In this document: one piece after another, positions 1 through 10,078 of the stretch
Layout: the number at the start of each line of letters is the position of its first letter
How positions within the stretch are numbered: the first letter of the stretch is position 1
Source of the DNA: Blastomussa wellsi
Taxonomy: Eukaryota > Cnidaria > Anthozoa > Scleractinia > Plerogyridae
NCBI GenBank assembly: GCA_947652115.1
Contig: OX393563.1
Coordinates: 11,602,732 to 11,666,731, forward strand
Reading direction: 5' to 3'
DNA: 64,000 nucleotides
Program-made: the position numbers and the translations under genes
The notes under the pieces: model-generated
Databases searched by the model: none
What the model was told of the DNA's origin: nothing
Seen by the model: the letters and a program-made list of their open reading frames with translations, nothing else

Positions 1-34
1 GTTCGAATAGTGTCGATTTACGCATTTTTTACAG

Positions 35-3000
35 CAGGTCTATTTATAATCGTCTATGCTAAGGAAGTTTATCTCAAGTTAGTTGGCATCTGTACTACTT
101 CCCTCGGAGCCGGAATTGGGGAAGTTTCTTTTTTTACCTTAACTGCTTATTACGAGAAAGTTACGGTCGCCGCGTATTCAGCAGGCACTGGTTCGGGATT
201 CATACTGGGACCTCTTTATTACACAGGTACGTTAAGACTTCCTTATGTCTTCTTATAGTAAGGTAAGGTAAAGTCTTCGTTAGACCTTAGTGGTCCGTCA
301 AGCCGGAACTTGTTCCGGTTTTCTTAGCATGAAGCGGCTAGAAGTATATCTGCTGCCCCCTGGATGGAATGCTAGTCCATCGCACTGTTTCTCCGAAAAA
401 ACGTTCTTTACCCCAGCATTAAATTTACCTATGCCCATTTATTTATGCACATCAGGGTTCGATCCCGGTGTGCTCGGTCCGGAGTGTACCCCATAAACCA
501 CTGCGCCCCCACATAGTAGCCGGAATTGGGGCGAAATCACGATAAGCGACAAACAAAAATGTGTTTTTGTATCTGTCGTGTTCGCTGAAACGTGGATCAG
601 TTAACTTTTTCTAGTTAAAAATATTAAAATCATTGATGCCAGCCTTTGTACTGTGAATACACAATTTCCGAGTTGCCTTTTGCCTCAGTTTCAAAACGAA
701 TCTTCGTACGGAATTTTTCAATTGAAAATACTTTTGATTTACATGAAGATGAACATGCAGGTGAAAACGTTTTCATATGAATACTTTCCTACGAAGACTC
801 GTTCTGATGTAGAGGCAAAAAGCAACTCGGGAATGGCCTACCACTGAAGGGCCGGGTTTACAGTGAGGTGAAGATGTAGACTGCTAGTTAGAATTAAGAT
901 ATGTTTGTTGACTGTCATAGTCATGTCAGTTAGAAGTGGCTATTTGGTAAATTGTTAGTTGTACCAAATAGTTCGTATTCTAATATTCTCTTCGCAGTAA
1001 AATCGTTGTTTATAATGGTATAATCTGACATATGACGAACAAGGCTTCTTGGTAACCAGCAAGTTCGTTGTACTAGGGTTATATTACTGCAGTGTTATGC
1101 GAGTGTTTCGCCATACCAAACAAAAACCAATGTGACCAGGGTTTTCAGTGGGTATACGGTATATAAGGGCTTTATAAATTGGGTATACGGTATTTTTATC
1201 TTGTTTACTTAAAGTTGCACAAGGGGTGGGGGTCACGGGCACCCAGAAAACACCCCCCCTCCCCCACCCATACGCCCTTGCTTAGTAGTTGTTGTAGAGG
1301 TCCATCTTACAGAGGTGCCAGTGAAGAGAGAGTTGACGGTATCAGTTTAATCCGCTATGTGAGCTGATCAAAATAATTAACAAAAATCTCGCAGCTCAGT
1401 TTTTGACATCAACATGCATCCTTTTGAAAGATCAAAAAACGTTCATGACGGCTACCCTTAACCTTTGCCTGCTTTTTTAAAATTTTATTTCGAAGAATAG
1501 TGGCTCATATAAATATCGTAGTTATGTTTTTTGTTGAACTTGGCGGGTGAGGTGGATAATAAGGTGGATAATAAGAAAGCGTCCATATGATTTGTATTCC
1601 AGGCTGCCAGTACCCCAAGATAATAACTTGAAAACACTTGTTTACTCTGGTATAATTAAAACAAAACTGTCTGAAAACCCGCGCTTACTTTCAGTCCCGG
1701 CCCTATATATGGGTTATGGCCATAAGTAAGTAAGTAAGTTTACTTTCAGTACCAGTTCTGTTTTGATAATTTTATAAAAGCTACCTGTTATCTAATTTAT
1801 AATAAGTAAAAACAAATTTCCAAATAGCTCGAATTAGCTTCATGTATATTTGTTATTCTTGTCTGTGTTTACCGTGGCGCCTGCAAGGCAAAACAACGCA
1901 ACACTTTTTTTCTGTATATGCCAATGCAAAAAAGATATATTTCTACTTAATAAGGCTATTACAGAATCTATAAAATAAATAATTATATATAAATAAATTA
2001 CCTTAGACACGGTAGTGTTAAAAGCCGGTCCGGGTCGGGCCGCACATTTCCGATTTCGGAATCGGTGGATTTTATGGAAGGAGGAGAACCGGAGAACCCC
2101 GAGAAAAATCCTCGGAGGAAGGCCGCCAACAACAAACTCAGCCCACAAATGACACCAGGAATCGAATCCGGGCCTCATTAGAAGGAGCCGAGAAGTCTCA
2201 TCACTGCGCCATCCCTGCTCTCCGATCGCTTTGGTTAACGGTGTTCTCTTTGTGAGATGTACTCTACTCCGAAAAGGCTCCTTTCCAGTGTCACCCGTAA
2301 CCTTTCTCCCAAGGCTCCGCGCGCTTTTTTTCTCCTCTCCCCAATCCCCAACCCGTACGAATTTGCTTAGGAGAGAGAGCTAAAGCTTTTAAATAAAGCC
2401 CAATCATTTTGACCAACTCGGGGTTGGTGTGGTCTTTCGTGCTGCTACTTCCCCGGTACAAGCTGAAATGTTCAGTCAGTTCTAGTATATAAGCAATCGA
2501 CTGGAACTAACTAAGCTGGCTCGCTAAGAGCTCAAATTGGCCGGCTCTGTTTTTCATTCGGAGTCCGGTCGGTCGGTGACTTTCGTGCCCGCAACATCAA
2601 TGCATTGCCATTGTGCCATGCTTTCAGAATACTGTCGTGAGTACTCTTTCTGGCTTGATTGGTTGATTAGAATCGGAAACTAGTCGAGTGCCTTGATTAG
2701 AAGAACATCGCTCTTAAGATGCACCAAAAAATTATGTCAAAACTAGAATCCTTTGCGTTATAAAAATAACAAATATTCTTTTATTTTTCAGGTCTGACTA
2801 CATGGAGCTGTGTCTCACCAAACAACGCAATGTTAATAATGGCCGGGTCGCCTCTTCTTTATCTACTGTTTTATGCCATTATGGAGAAAAAACACTCTAA
2901 AGCCGTAAAATTAGAAATTACATCGGAAGATGGCAAAGAGACAGAATCTGAAACAGTTACGTGGAAAGAGAAACTCTCTGCAGCCGGGCAGATTCTTCCA

Positions 3001-3570
3001 TTGGTTGTAGCACTGTTTGTTGCTTACGTCAGCGAATACATCATCATACAGTCTGTAATTACTACAATGGCTTTCCCAAACGCTCCATTCCCACCGAGAG
3101 TTCACTATAGATACTACATTTTTATATTTTTAAGCGGTGAATTTATTGCCAGGTCGTATCTGGCTGTCATTGCATCGCTGAAGCCCAGCCTTGTCAACGT
3201 TTTCGCCATCAGGCGGATATGGATTCTATCGTTGATCTTGGTGGGTCAACTTGTGTTTTTCACCCTGGCGGCGTGGTATCGGTTCTTACACGACGTCTGG
3301 ATCGTTTTTATTTTAATCTTTACCGCTGGCGTAGGAGCGGGCGCGGCTTTCACAAACGCTTTTGTTGTGGTTTCAGAGACCGATGCTAAATTCAAAGAAT
3401 TTGCCATGGGGTTCGCTACCATCGGGATGGGAGCGGGGACGTTTTGTGCGGGGGTAGTAGGACTTCTTATGGAGCCTGTGATCCGAGACCACTGTTTAGC
3501 TGTATCAGACGTTGGTGATTATTGTTTTACGAGACCTTTTGGTGGGTGGAATCAAACGATAGGCTGCTGA
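35..3570 (+). CDS. CLN3: CLN3 (battenin), last two coding exons, 5' part outside window
   Basis: Exons 35..226 and 2792..3570. The first follows an acceptor ending TTTTTTACAG and ends at ACACAG/GTACGT. The second follows TTATTTTTCAG. The phases join in frame and give 322 residues plus a TGA stop. CLN3 is a multipass lysosomal/endosomal membrane protein, about 440 residues in mammals, so roughly the first quarter lies to the left. Family-like segments include GAGIGEVSFFTLTAYY, SAGTGSGFILGPLYYTG, then LPLVVALFVAYVSEYII and the late helix with KEFAMGFATIGMGAG. An acidic loop rich in Glu and Lys (about 2900-2975) separates the halves, as in other CLN3 proteins. The protein ends in ...NQTIGC, so the C-terminal CaaX prenylation box of the mammalian protein is absent. 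The 2.6 kb intron holds two SINEs and a fold-back repeat. The identification rests on recognised motifs, not a search. Confidence 0.9.
255..515 (-). mobile_element. tRNA-derived SINE copy (family S1) in CLN3 intron
   Basis: Read on the minus strand, the copy starts with a degenerate tRNA-like head: the complement of GGTTCGATCCCGG at about 455-468 serves as B box, with an A-box-like stretch near 495-510. It runs into a body ending in the complement of the AAGGTAAGGTAAAGTCT stretch at 258-275. The same body (a GCCTAGTGG-like block, then AGCATGAAGCG, CTAGTCCAT and CCCCAGCA) recurs at 15.1, 26.4, 47.9 and 62.6 kb. Confidence 0.6.
655..860. repeat. Fold-back repeat family F1 (GGCCATTTCCGAGTT type)
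   Basis: The copy starts with AATTTCCGAGTTGCC, continues through TTTGCCTCAGTTTCAAAACGA and a CATATGAA-containing block, then reverses to end at AACTCGGGAATGGCCTA. Copies or pieces also lie at 3.73-4.08, 11.24-11.36, 27.83-27.97, 48.51-48.61 and 49.02-49.06 kb. No coding capacity was seen. Confidence 0.65.
2000..2222 (-). mobile_element. tRNA-derived SINE with conserved central domain (family S2)
   Basis: On the minus strand the head reads GGATGGCGCAGTGATGAGA (A box, complement of about 2192-2213), then GGATTCGATTCC (B box, complement of about 2158-2170), as in a tRNA gene. A body follows with TGAGTTTGTTGTTGG and CTCCGAGGATTTTTCTC, ending in an A/T-rich tail (about 1975-2000). The body resembles the central domain known from widespread metazoan SINEs; I recall this from experience and have not aligned it. 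Confidence 0.7.
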
Positions 3571-3727
3571 CAAAAGAAAACTATATACAAACTATTGTAG
3601 ATACGTCTGGGATAGTTTTTCCTGCGAATATACCTCTTGAGCAAGAATTATAAAAATAGTAGAGTGGTGGACGACGGAGTTAACGGAGAACAATAAGCGA
3701 TTTCGGGGATCCTTTAACTAGTCTAAG

Positions 3728-4075
3728 AGCGAAACTATTCATATGAAAATGAGTTTGTTTTGCATCAAAATGAACATGCAGATAAACCATTTCCATATGA
3801 ATGGTTTCGCACTCAGACTCGTTTTGACAATGAGGCAAAAGAGAACTCGGAAATGGCCTATTGGTTTCTGAAGTAACTTATTTCCAATAGGCCATTTCCG
3901 AGTTCCCTTTTCCCTCAGTTTCAAAACGAGTCTAAGTGCGAAACTATTCATATGGAAATGAGCTTGTTTTGCATGAGAATGAAGATGCAGGTAAAACACA
4001 TTTTCATATGAATGGTTTCGCACTTAGACTCGTTTTGACGCTGAGGAAAAAGAGAACTCGGAAATGGCCTATTCG
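3728..4075. repeat. Two head-to-head copies of fold-back repeat F1
   Basis: The two units meet at a central palindrome: AACTCGGAAATGGCCTAT at about 3853-3870 and its complement at about 3889-3906. Each arm carries the block with CATATGAA, GTTTCGCACT and AGACTCGTTTTGA. Each unit is itself nearly palindromic, so the locus can form nested hairpins. Confidence 0.7.
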
Positions 4076-6312
4076 TTTTCAAAAGGAAAAGGATTGTTAC
4101 GTCTATTTTCATCATTTGTATTTCCAAATATAGCGATACTGACTTAGTCTGCTAACTGCCTTTTGTTGACAGTTACCTCAGCTCATAACTTCGAGACCTG
4201 TATATGTTTGCCCGCCCCCTTTTTTCCTTGCGTTTCCTTTTCGTTCCGTTCTAATGTATTTTGTGCAATGCAATGGTCATGAAAGTTTCTCCTCTTACAT
4301 AAAATGTTGACGTAAATAATGCGCGTACCTTTCTTTTGAAGTCGTATTTAATGAGACTTGATTAAACATTTGTCCTGCCTTCTCTCGGTGCTGAATCGTC
4401 CCCAGTCGTCTCTTTAATACGAGAAAAAGTATCCATCGCGTCTTTTTCGCGTCTTACCATTTTCGCGTAGCAGACGACTGGGGACGAGTCAGCTCTTGGT
4501 GTTTTAATCAAAGATGGCGGATTGTCAGATTTCTAATCTAGTCGGCCACCATTTTGGATTTGAATAATGAGGGAAGCAGGGTTGATGGGGTGATGGGGGT
4601 AATAGAATTTTAAACTGATGCACTCTTGTGGAAGAAGCAGATTCTTTGCCAGCTGGTTCTAGTTTATTATATTCTTAAGTACTATTTGCCAGCAGAAACT
4701 ATTATCTGTTTAATCGTTGAGCCATTTCATCGTTGTTTCTTACGCACTCAAAATCAGTGTTATATTTCTTTCTGTATATCACTGTTAGGATTCTTGTTGG
4801 TTTGTGGCATTGTTTTTCGTTTTGTCACACCAGTAGTGCTCGTTCACTTGTGATGACCTGTTTAATAAAATGATTCATTGACAGAAGCGTTGAATTGAAT
4901 CATTTGAAACTAATCATACATGTGGGTTGTCTCCCTCTTAGCCGCTTTTATTGTCGTCACGCAATGCTCCTCCCCACAAACGGCTGCTCACATTCCAACA
5001 ACATTCTTTTCCTTTGCGGCGTTGCGTAACGACACTAAAATCGGCTTCGAGGGAGACTGTCAGACTGAACTGTGAGCAAAGGGCTAGAAAATTAGATAAG
5101 AGATCTTCGCAGTTTTAAAGTCCTGTTACAAGAAGGGACCCTGTTTAGGGACCACGTGGGGGCCGGAGAGAACCTCCTATAGTGTACTACACGAGGAGGC
5201 TCCGTCCGAAAGGGGTACCTTTGTTAGGCTGGAGGTATTCGAAAGAATAGTTATTTCACACTTGGAATAAGAAAAGGGAGAGAAAACTATAATTTAAACA
5301 TGAAAGAAGCGTTTTAAAATATCTTTAAGAGACCCACTGGACAGATGTTTCATGTTGTACTCAAAGTTTATTACTGCATTTAATTGCAAAGTAGCAGTAT
5401 TAGTTATTTACATATCCTTCACTTGACAACCAGTACAAGGTACTTAAACCCGCTTTATTCCTTGTGTTTGCTTGGAGCAAGCGCAGCCAATAGAAATGCC
5501 AGCAGCTAATTAATTTCTTAACATGAACGAAGATTTATTGAATTGGTTATTAGCATATCAAAGAGCTCAATGATAGCTTGGGAAGAGTACGGTTAATTAC
5601 ATAGAACGAATGTACTCGCATGGCTAAATGTAAAGTGATTGCGAATGTTAATGGTGCTCTTCAAAAATTTATATATCACGGATACACTTTAAGATAAGTG
5701 ATCATTCACTGGCCTTCACTCTTTGTGTCCAAAGAGCCCGACAGGCATTTCGAAGTCAGTTCAAAGAATTTGATTTAATTTTGGCGTCCATGCACCGTTG
5801 TTAGGTAAGTTGTTGTGTCAACTTCAGAATATCAGTCTTTTTATAAAGATTTCTGTACTGTATATGCCTGAGAGAATATTTAAGTGAAGTATTAAAGTCA
5901 AAGAAGGCATTTAAGTACGGGTGGTTACTTTGATGAAAAGATGCCTGAACAAGTGGCATTGTGAGTCTACCGAGTGCAAACGAAGACTCCATTTTTTGAG
6001 CAACGTGATTCGAAGTGAAATGATCTCGCGAAATGTTTACGGGAATAAGTATAGGTCCCTAGACCTAATTTACAGGCTGGATTTATGGATTCAGGAACGT
6101 TTCCGTAGTCACAGTAATAAAAAAAACTGGGTTTTAGACAAATATGTCTTGCTATAGCTAAAGAAATGATAACTCTCTTTTAATTAATTAAATTTAATTT
6201 GCGGCTGGCTGATAATAACAAAGAGATCACTGTTTGTTCCGTTAAATTTTTTCGAGATAAAAAAACTTCAGTTACTTGGTTTCATAAAGGGTACCGTAAG
6301 CTTCAAAATTAT

Positions 6313-6386
6313 TAACCTGCGATCACGCAGGCGTTCTTTTTTTTTTTCGCGGCGGGAGGATAAAAAGAACGCCTGATCGCAGGTTA
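6313..6386. mobile_element. 74 bp hairpin MITE with 9 bp target duplication
   Basis: The terminal inverted repeat begins TAACCTGCGATC and the arms continue to AGGCGTTCTTTT; a three-base insertion interrupts the left arm. The exact 9 bp repeat CAAAATTAT flanks it at 6304-6312 and 6387-6395. A 9 bp duplication is typical of Mutator-superfamily elements. No coding capacity. Confidence 0.8.
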
Positions 6387-6893
6387 CAAAATTATTCCAA
6401 AAAAATGCTACAAACCTTCCAGTGCCGTTCCGAAGAAAGTACGTAAATCATCAGCTAACAGCTGTCATCTCTGAAATCAGTCTTGTGTAATTTTTCATTC
6501 GTGTTGAGAATAAGTATTTTGTACTGGAGAACCTTGTAGGACGAATGATTTAAATGTATTCCGTCAGATGAGCGACCGAAAACATTAAATCGCTCTTCCA
6601 CTTATAGCCCTCTTCGCAGCCGTTTTTCGGGATGTCATCCAGCGGCTGCGAAGGAGACTATTCCATTAATGGATCTCAGTTTTATCATTGTCATCTGATA
6701 TGCTGTGCAAAGAGCGAGTCTGATCCCCGTACCACTAAAACAGTGAGGCACTGCTGCACCTGCGTGAGACATATGATCGGCCTCTGAGTCACCTATGATA
6801 GCCCAGGGGGAGTGTCGTTAAAAATAGTATTGATTTTCTAAAAACGTTAAAAAGTATTCCATTGCATTTTACATCTCAATTTCAGGATTTAAA

Positions 6894-9451
6894 ATGGCGG
6901 ACGAAGATCAAAGAAGCCATTCCGGCGATATCGAAGAAGAACCCATAAAAATATCAGTGACTTTTAAGCCACAAGAACAGGAACTTGACGAGAATCACAA
7001 CCGCAATCCTGATCAGTCGCACAGTGAGGTCCAACGATCCTTAGAGGACTCCCTTCAAAATGAAGACACAAGTAATGACTCTGAAGCCGAGGAACCAAGC
7101 CTGCCTGCTAATCCACCCGTTACCCCCATTCCCTCGTTTTTCCACGCGGACAAAGCGAGCAGCAAAGGCCATGAACTAGAAAAACAGGAAGTGCTTGAGG
7201 TAAATAAGTGGTGAACTTGATTAATTTTTTGGACATAAGTTGTCTTTTTGTCCAAATTTGAAACTTCTCACTGGGGCAAAAAATTTGAAGCTTCATATTT
7301 TTCTAAGCGCGTTAGAGGGCGGGATTGGACAAATCTTGTAGTCTGATTGGTTCCTAGGCTCGATTACCAGCCGCTGTTCGGAAATCGGAGCCCGCGCTCC
7401 TCCCCGAAAAAAAGGCTCTTTGCGGCCTTCACTCTTCCTTGATCTGCTGCGTGGCGAAGAGATTTCGTTGATGCGACAACACTGGGCGAGAAGGCACGCC
7501 ACGCTTTTCTATTGTTCGTTTCAAACTTTTCCTTCAACGAGCGATGAATAGTTTTTGTATCTCCTCGGAGCTTTTCAAGGCGCTTGACTTTTCGATGCCA
7601 ACATCGAAATAAGAGCGAGAACAAGTTGCCGGTGTACATTTTAGGCTTGCTTTCCGAGTCCTAATTCACATCCGGTGACATCTGAAAAAAAATTTTTTTT
7701 TCAAATACGTCACAGACATGGATGGCCGCTCACGCGTCCAGCCGTCTCTTCTCGGGGAGGAACGAAGACCGGACTCGAGAGAGCGGCGGAAACCGAGCCT
7801 AATTGGTTCCGGGAGCGGGCAGAAATTTACCATCTTGACCGCTCGGGCCGTACTCAAGCGCTCAGGCAAAAGATTTCCCTATGGGTCCTATGGGGACCTC
7901 CCGGCCAGCAAATAATATGGATCGTGTTCAGCCACCAATGCCCATTAAGATAGTGAATCGCATGCCACATGATAAAACTAACTTTGTTTTCTCTTTTCCC
8001 TTTAGGGATGGAAAGGCTACAGTAACAATATTTACATTCAACCAATCATAGTGAACAATGCCTCTTGCGATGAGTGTCATTGTCAAACAAATAATAAAAC
8101 AAAGCGAAGACTCACAAACGAAGATTTGAGAAAACAGCTGCGCCTTCGAGAAGCAAACAACTGGGTCACGAAACATAACGAGCGGATAAAAAGCACAGGA
8201 ACACTGAGGACAAAGACCCAGTTTCAAGAAAAAAAGAGACAAACACAGGCAGTGAAAGAAACTCCAAAACTGACAAAGGTGAAAGACGACGGAAAAGTAA
8301 AACAAAGAAAGTCTAAAACCAAAATTCATAAAGGATTTGTTTGCAGGACATGGGCTACGAATTTCTTACCAAAGGACGCTCAGAAAAGGGAAGAAGATGA
8401 ATTCAGCCCATTCTTTATTCGAAAATATGTGGACAAATCAGAATCCAACTTTTCCGGTAAAGATAATCAAACCAGAACTCCACTTGCAGAAAAAAACCGA
8501 AAAAATTCGGACATACCATCGACGCAAACAGAGCCGGAAAGCATGTTATCACAAAATGCTGCAGACGAACTGAATAAAGCAGAAGACCAATTAAAAGAGA
8601 AACCTTACCTTGATGAGCTTAAGAATCGAAGAAAAAAAGGGTGCATAAAGTCCGGCACAGTATACCTCCAGAACTCTCCAAAAGTTCCTTACTACACGTT
8701 TAATATCTGTTCATGTGGACAGGAAAAGACGCACGACAAAAGGAATATCAAAACTGGAACTAAGCAATTTCGTCATGAAAAATCGCAGCCAAGGTTTTCA
8801 GTAGCGCTACCGATCAAGCAGTTTCCTCCTATAAATCCACTACAGGAGATGAAAAAAACAAACTTTCCAGCGAGGAAAAAGCGTGATGTTTTACTAGCTC
8901 GAAGACCGCACACAGTAGATAGTGCAATTTTGTCCAAAGGAGCTATCTTGGTGAATGGACATAACAACCTGCCACATTTCACAAATGCATTCATTGATCA
9001 AAGACCCGCTACATCTCTCGAAACCCTCAACAAGGGCAAAAAGATTTCTTTTACTGTTAACTATGAACAAGAATGTCATGCCAGAAGAAAGCGTTCTGAT
9101 GAAGTTATTGATATGGAATCACTGTCTCCGAATGTAGCGACAAAATTAGATAGAAACGCGACGCCTCAATGTATATTAAACCAAGAACAGAACAGACTTG
9201 GAAGGTGTGGCCGCCATCGTTCCATGAGTGATCCCCGATCAATAAGCCGACACAAAATGGAGTGTTTTATTGAAAACAGACGCCGTATAAGAACGCCACC
9301 GCACTCATTCAACAGCGAAGATGGCGATTCCAACACTGATTCAAACGACACAGGTTTGGGCAGCGAAATTGAATATTCATTTGACGGCTTGAGAAAACTT
9401 GATATTTATCTTCAACCCAGAAACACAAGTCTTCAAGAACACTCTTCATAA
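6894..9451 (+). CDS. Unrecognised basic protein, 583 residues, two coding exons
   Basis: Exons 6894..7199 and 8006..9451, both phase 0. The donor is GAG/GTAAAT and the acceptor CTTTTCCCTTTAG. The start ATGGCGG lies eight bases after a good acceptor (CTCAATTTCAG), so an untranslated exon probably lies upstream. The N-terminal 102 residues are acidic and Ser/Glu-rich (MADEDQRSHSGDIEEEP, then Pro-rich). The second exon is strongly basic, with runs such as KRRLTNEDLRKQLRLRE and KVKQRKSKTK, scattered Cys, and a Ser/Asp-rich segment before the end (SNTDSNDTGLGSEIEY). No signal peptide, membrane segment or known domain is visible. Composition suggests a largely disordered intracellular, perhaps nucleic-acid- or cytoskeleton-associated protein, which is inference only. 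Two long open exons joined in phase make it a likely real gene; I do not recognise the family. Confidence 0.7.
7200..8005 (+). other. Intron of the 583-residue gene
   Basis: GT-AG intron of 806 bp, more GC-rich than its surroundings between about 7300 and 7900. It holds overlapping open frames on both strands with no recognisable protein, possibly an old repeat. No hairpin or RNA gene was seen. Confidence 0.5.
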
Positions 9452-10078
9452 ACATTCATGAATATTCTTTGCTTTGGTTGTTTAGAGAAAGCGAGCTTAA
9501 TTTTTATTTGACCAAGAAAACCCTAGAAGTGAAGTCCAACGCCTTCGTTTGTTTTTGACAAGACGACAAGAATTCAGACCAAAGGGGAAAAGTACTAACC
9601 AGACTAACGTGTAGAGCCAAGTAGGTCTATTACCTTTTTAGTGCGGAACCGTGAGCGACGAAGTTGCGATGCGTTTTCCGCTTGACTGCAAAGGAGGACG
9701 TAGAGTGAGAAAGTCTATGGGAAATCCTGAACACAGTACAACAGAGTCAGCTCTGTATTTTGTGAAATACTGTTATTAATTTGGAGTGCTTCGTTTTCTG
9801 ACGGTTTTTTTAACTAATTAACACAAACATGACTAAAAAATGTAAGTCAGCAACTTGTAACACCTATCACTATGTACCTGACTGACACAGAAGCAACCTC
9901 GTTCCCAAAACAAGAGAGCGGGAGGGCGGGAAGATGAGAGACCCTAGGAACGAGGTTGACACTGAAGTACGATTGTGCTGAAGAAAAGTGCGTGCGTGGT
10001 ACTACACATGCATGCAAGTTCGAGAAATCATCCATACTGACTTGTACAAGTAATCATAATCAGCATAATGGTTCGGTA
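9452..10078. other. Intergenic spacer with one hairpin MITE
   Basis: Nothing gene-like was seen. The only clear structure is the 65 bp inverted repeat at 9894-9958. This spacer lies between the converging 3' ends of the 583-residue gene (+) and the vWA/PAN gene (-). Confidence 0.5.
9894..9958. mobile_element. 65 bp hairpin MITE (CAACCTCGTTCC termini)
   Basis: Terminal inverted repeats CAACCTCGTTCC / GGAACGAGGTTG surround a purine-rich centre. The flanks ACACAGAAG (9885-9893) and ACACTGAAG (9959-9967) match at 8 of 9 bases, consistent with an aged 9 bp target duplication. Confidence 0.65.

Larger units (their letters stand above)
3571..6893. other. Intergenic stretch between CLN3 and the 583-residue gene
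   Basis: No convincing gene was seen. The stretch holds fold-back F1 repeats (3728-4075), a hairpin with 15 bp arms (4397-4411 and 4472-4486, CGTCCCCAGTCGTCT and its complement), a 74 bp hairpin MITE (6313-6386), an inverted repeat around 6605-6653 built on CTTCGCAGCCG, and AT-rich DNA. Open frames here are short and lack splice context. Confidence 0.5.
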
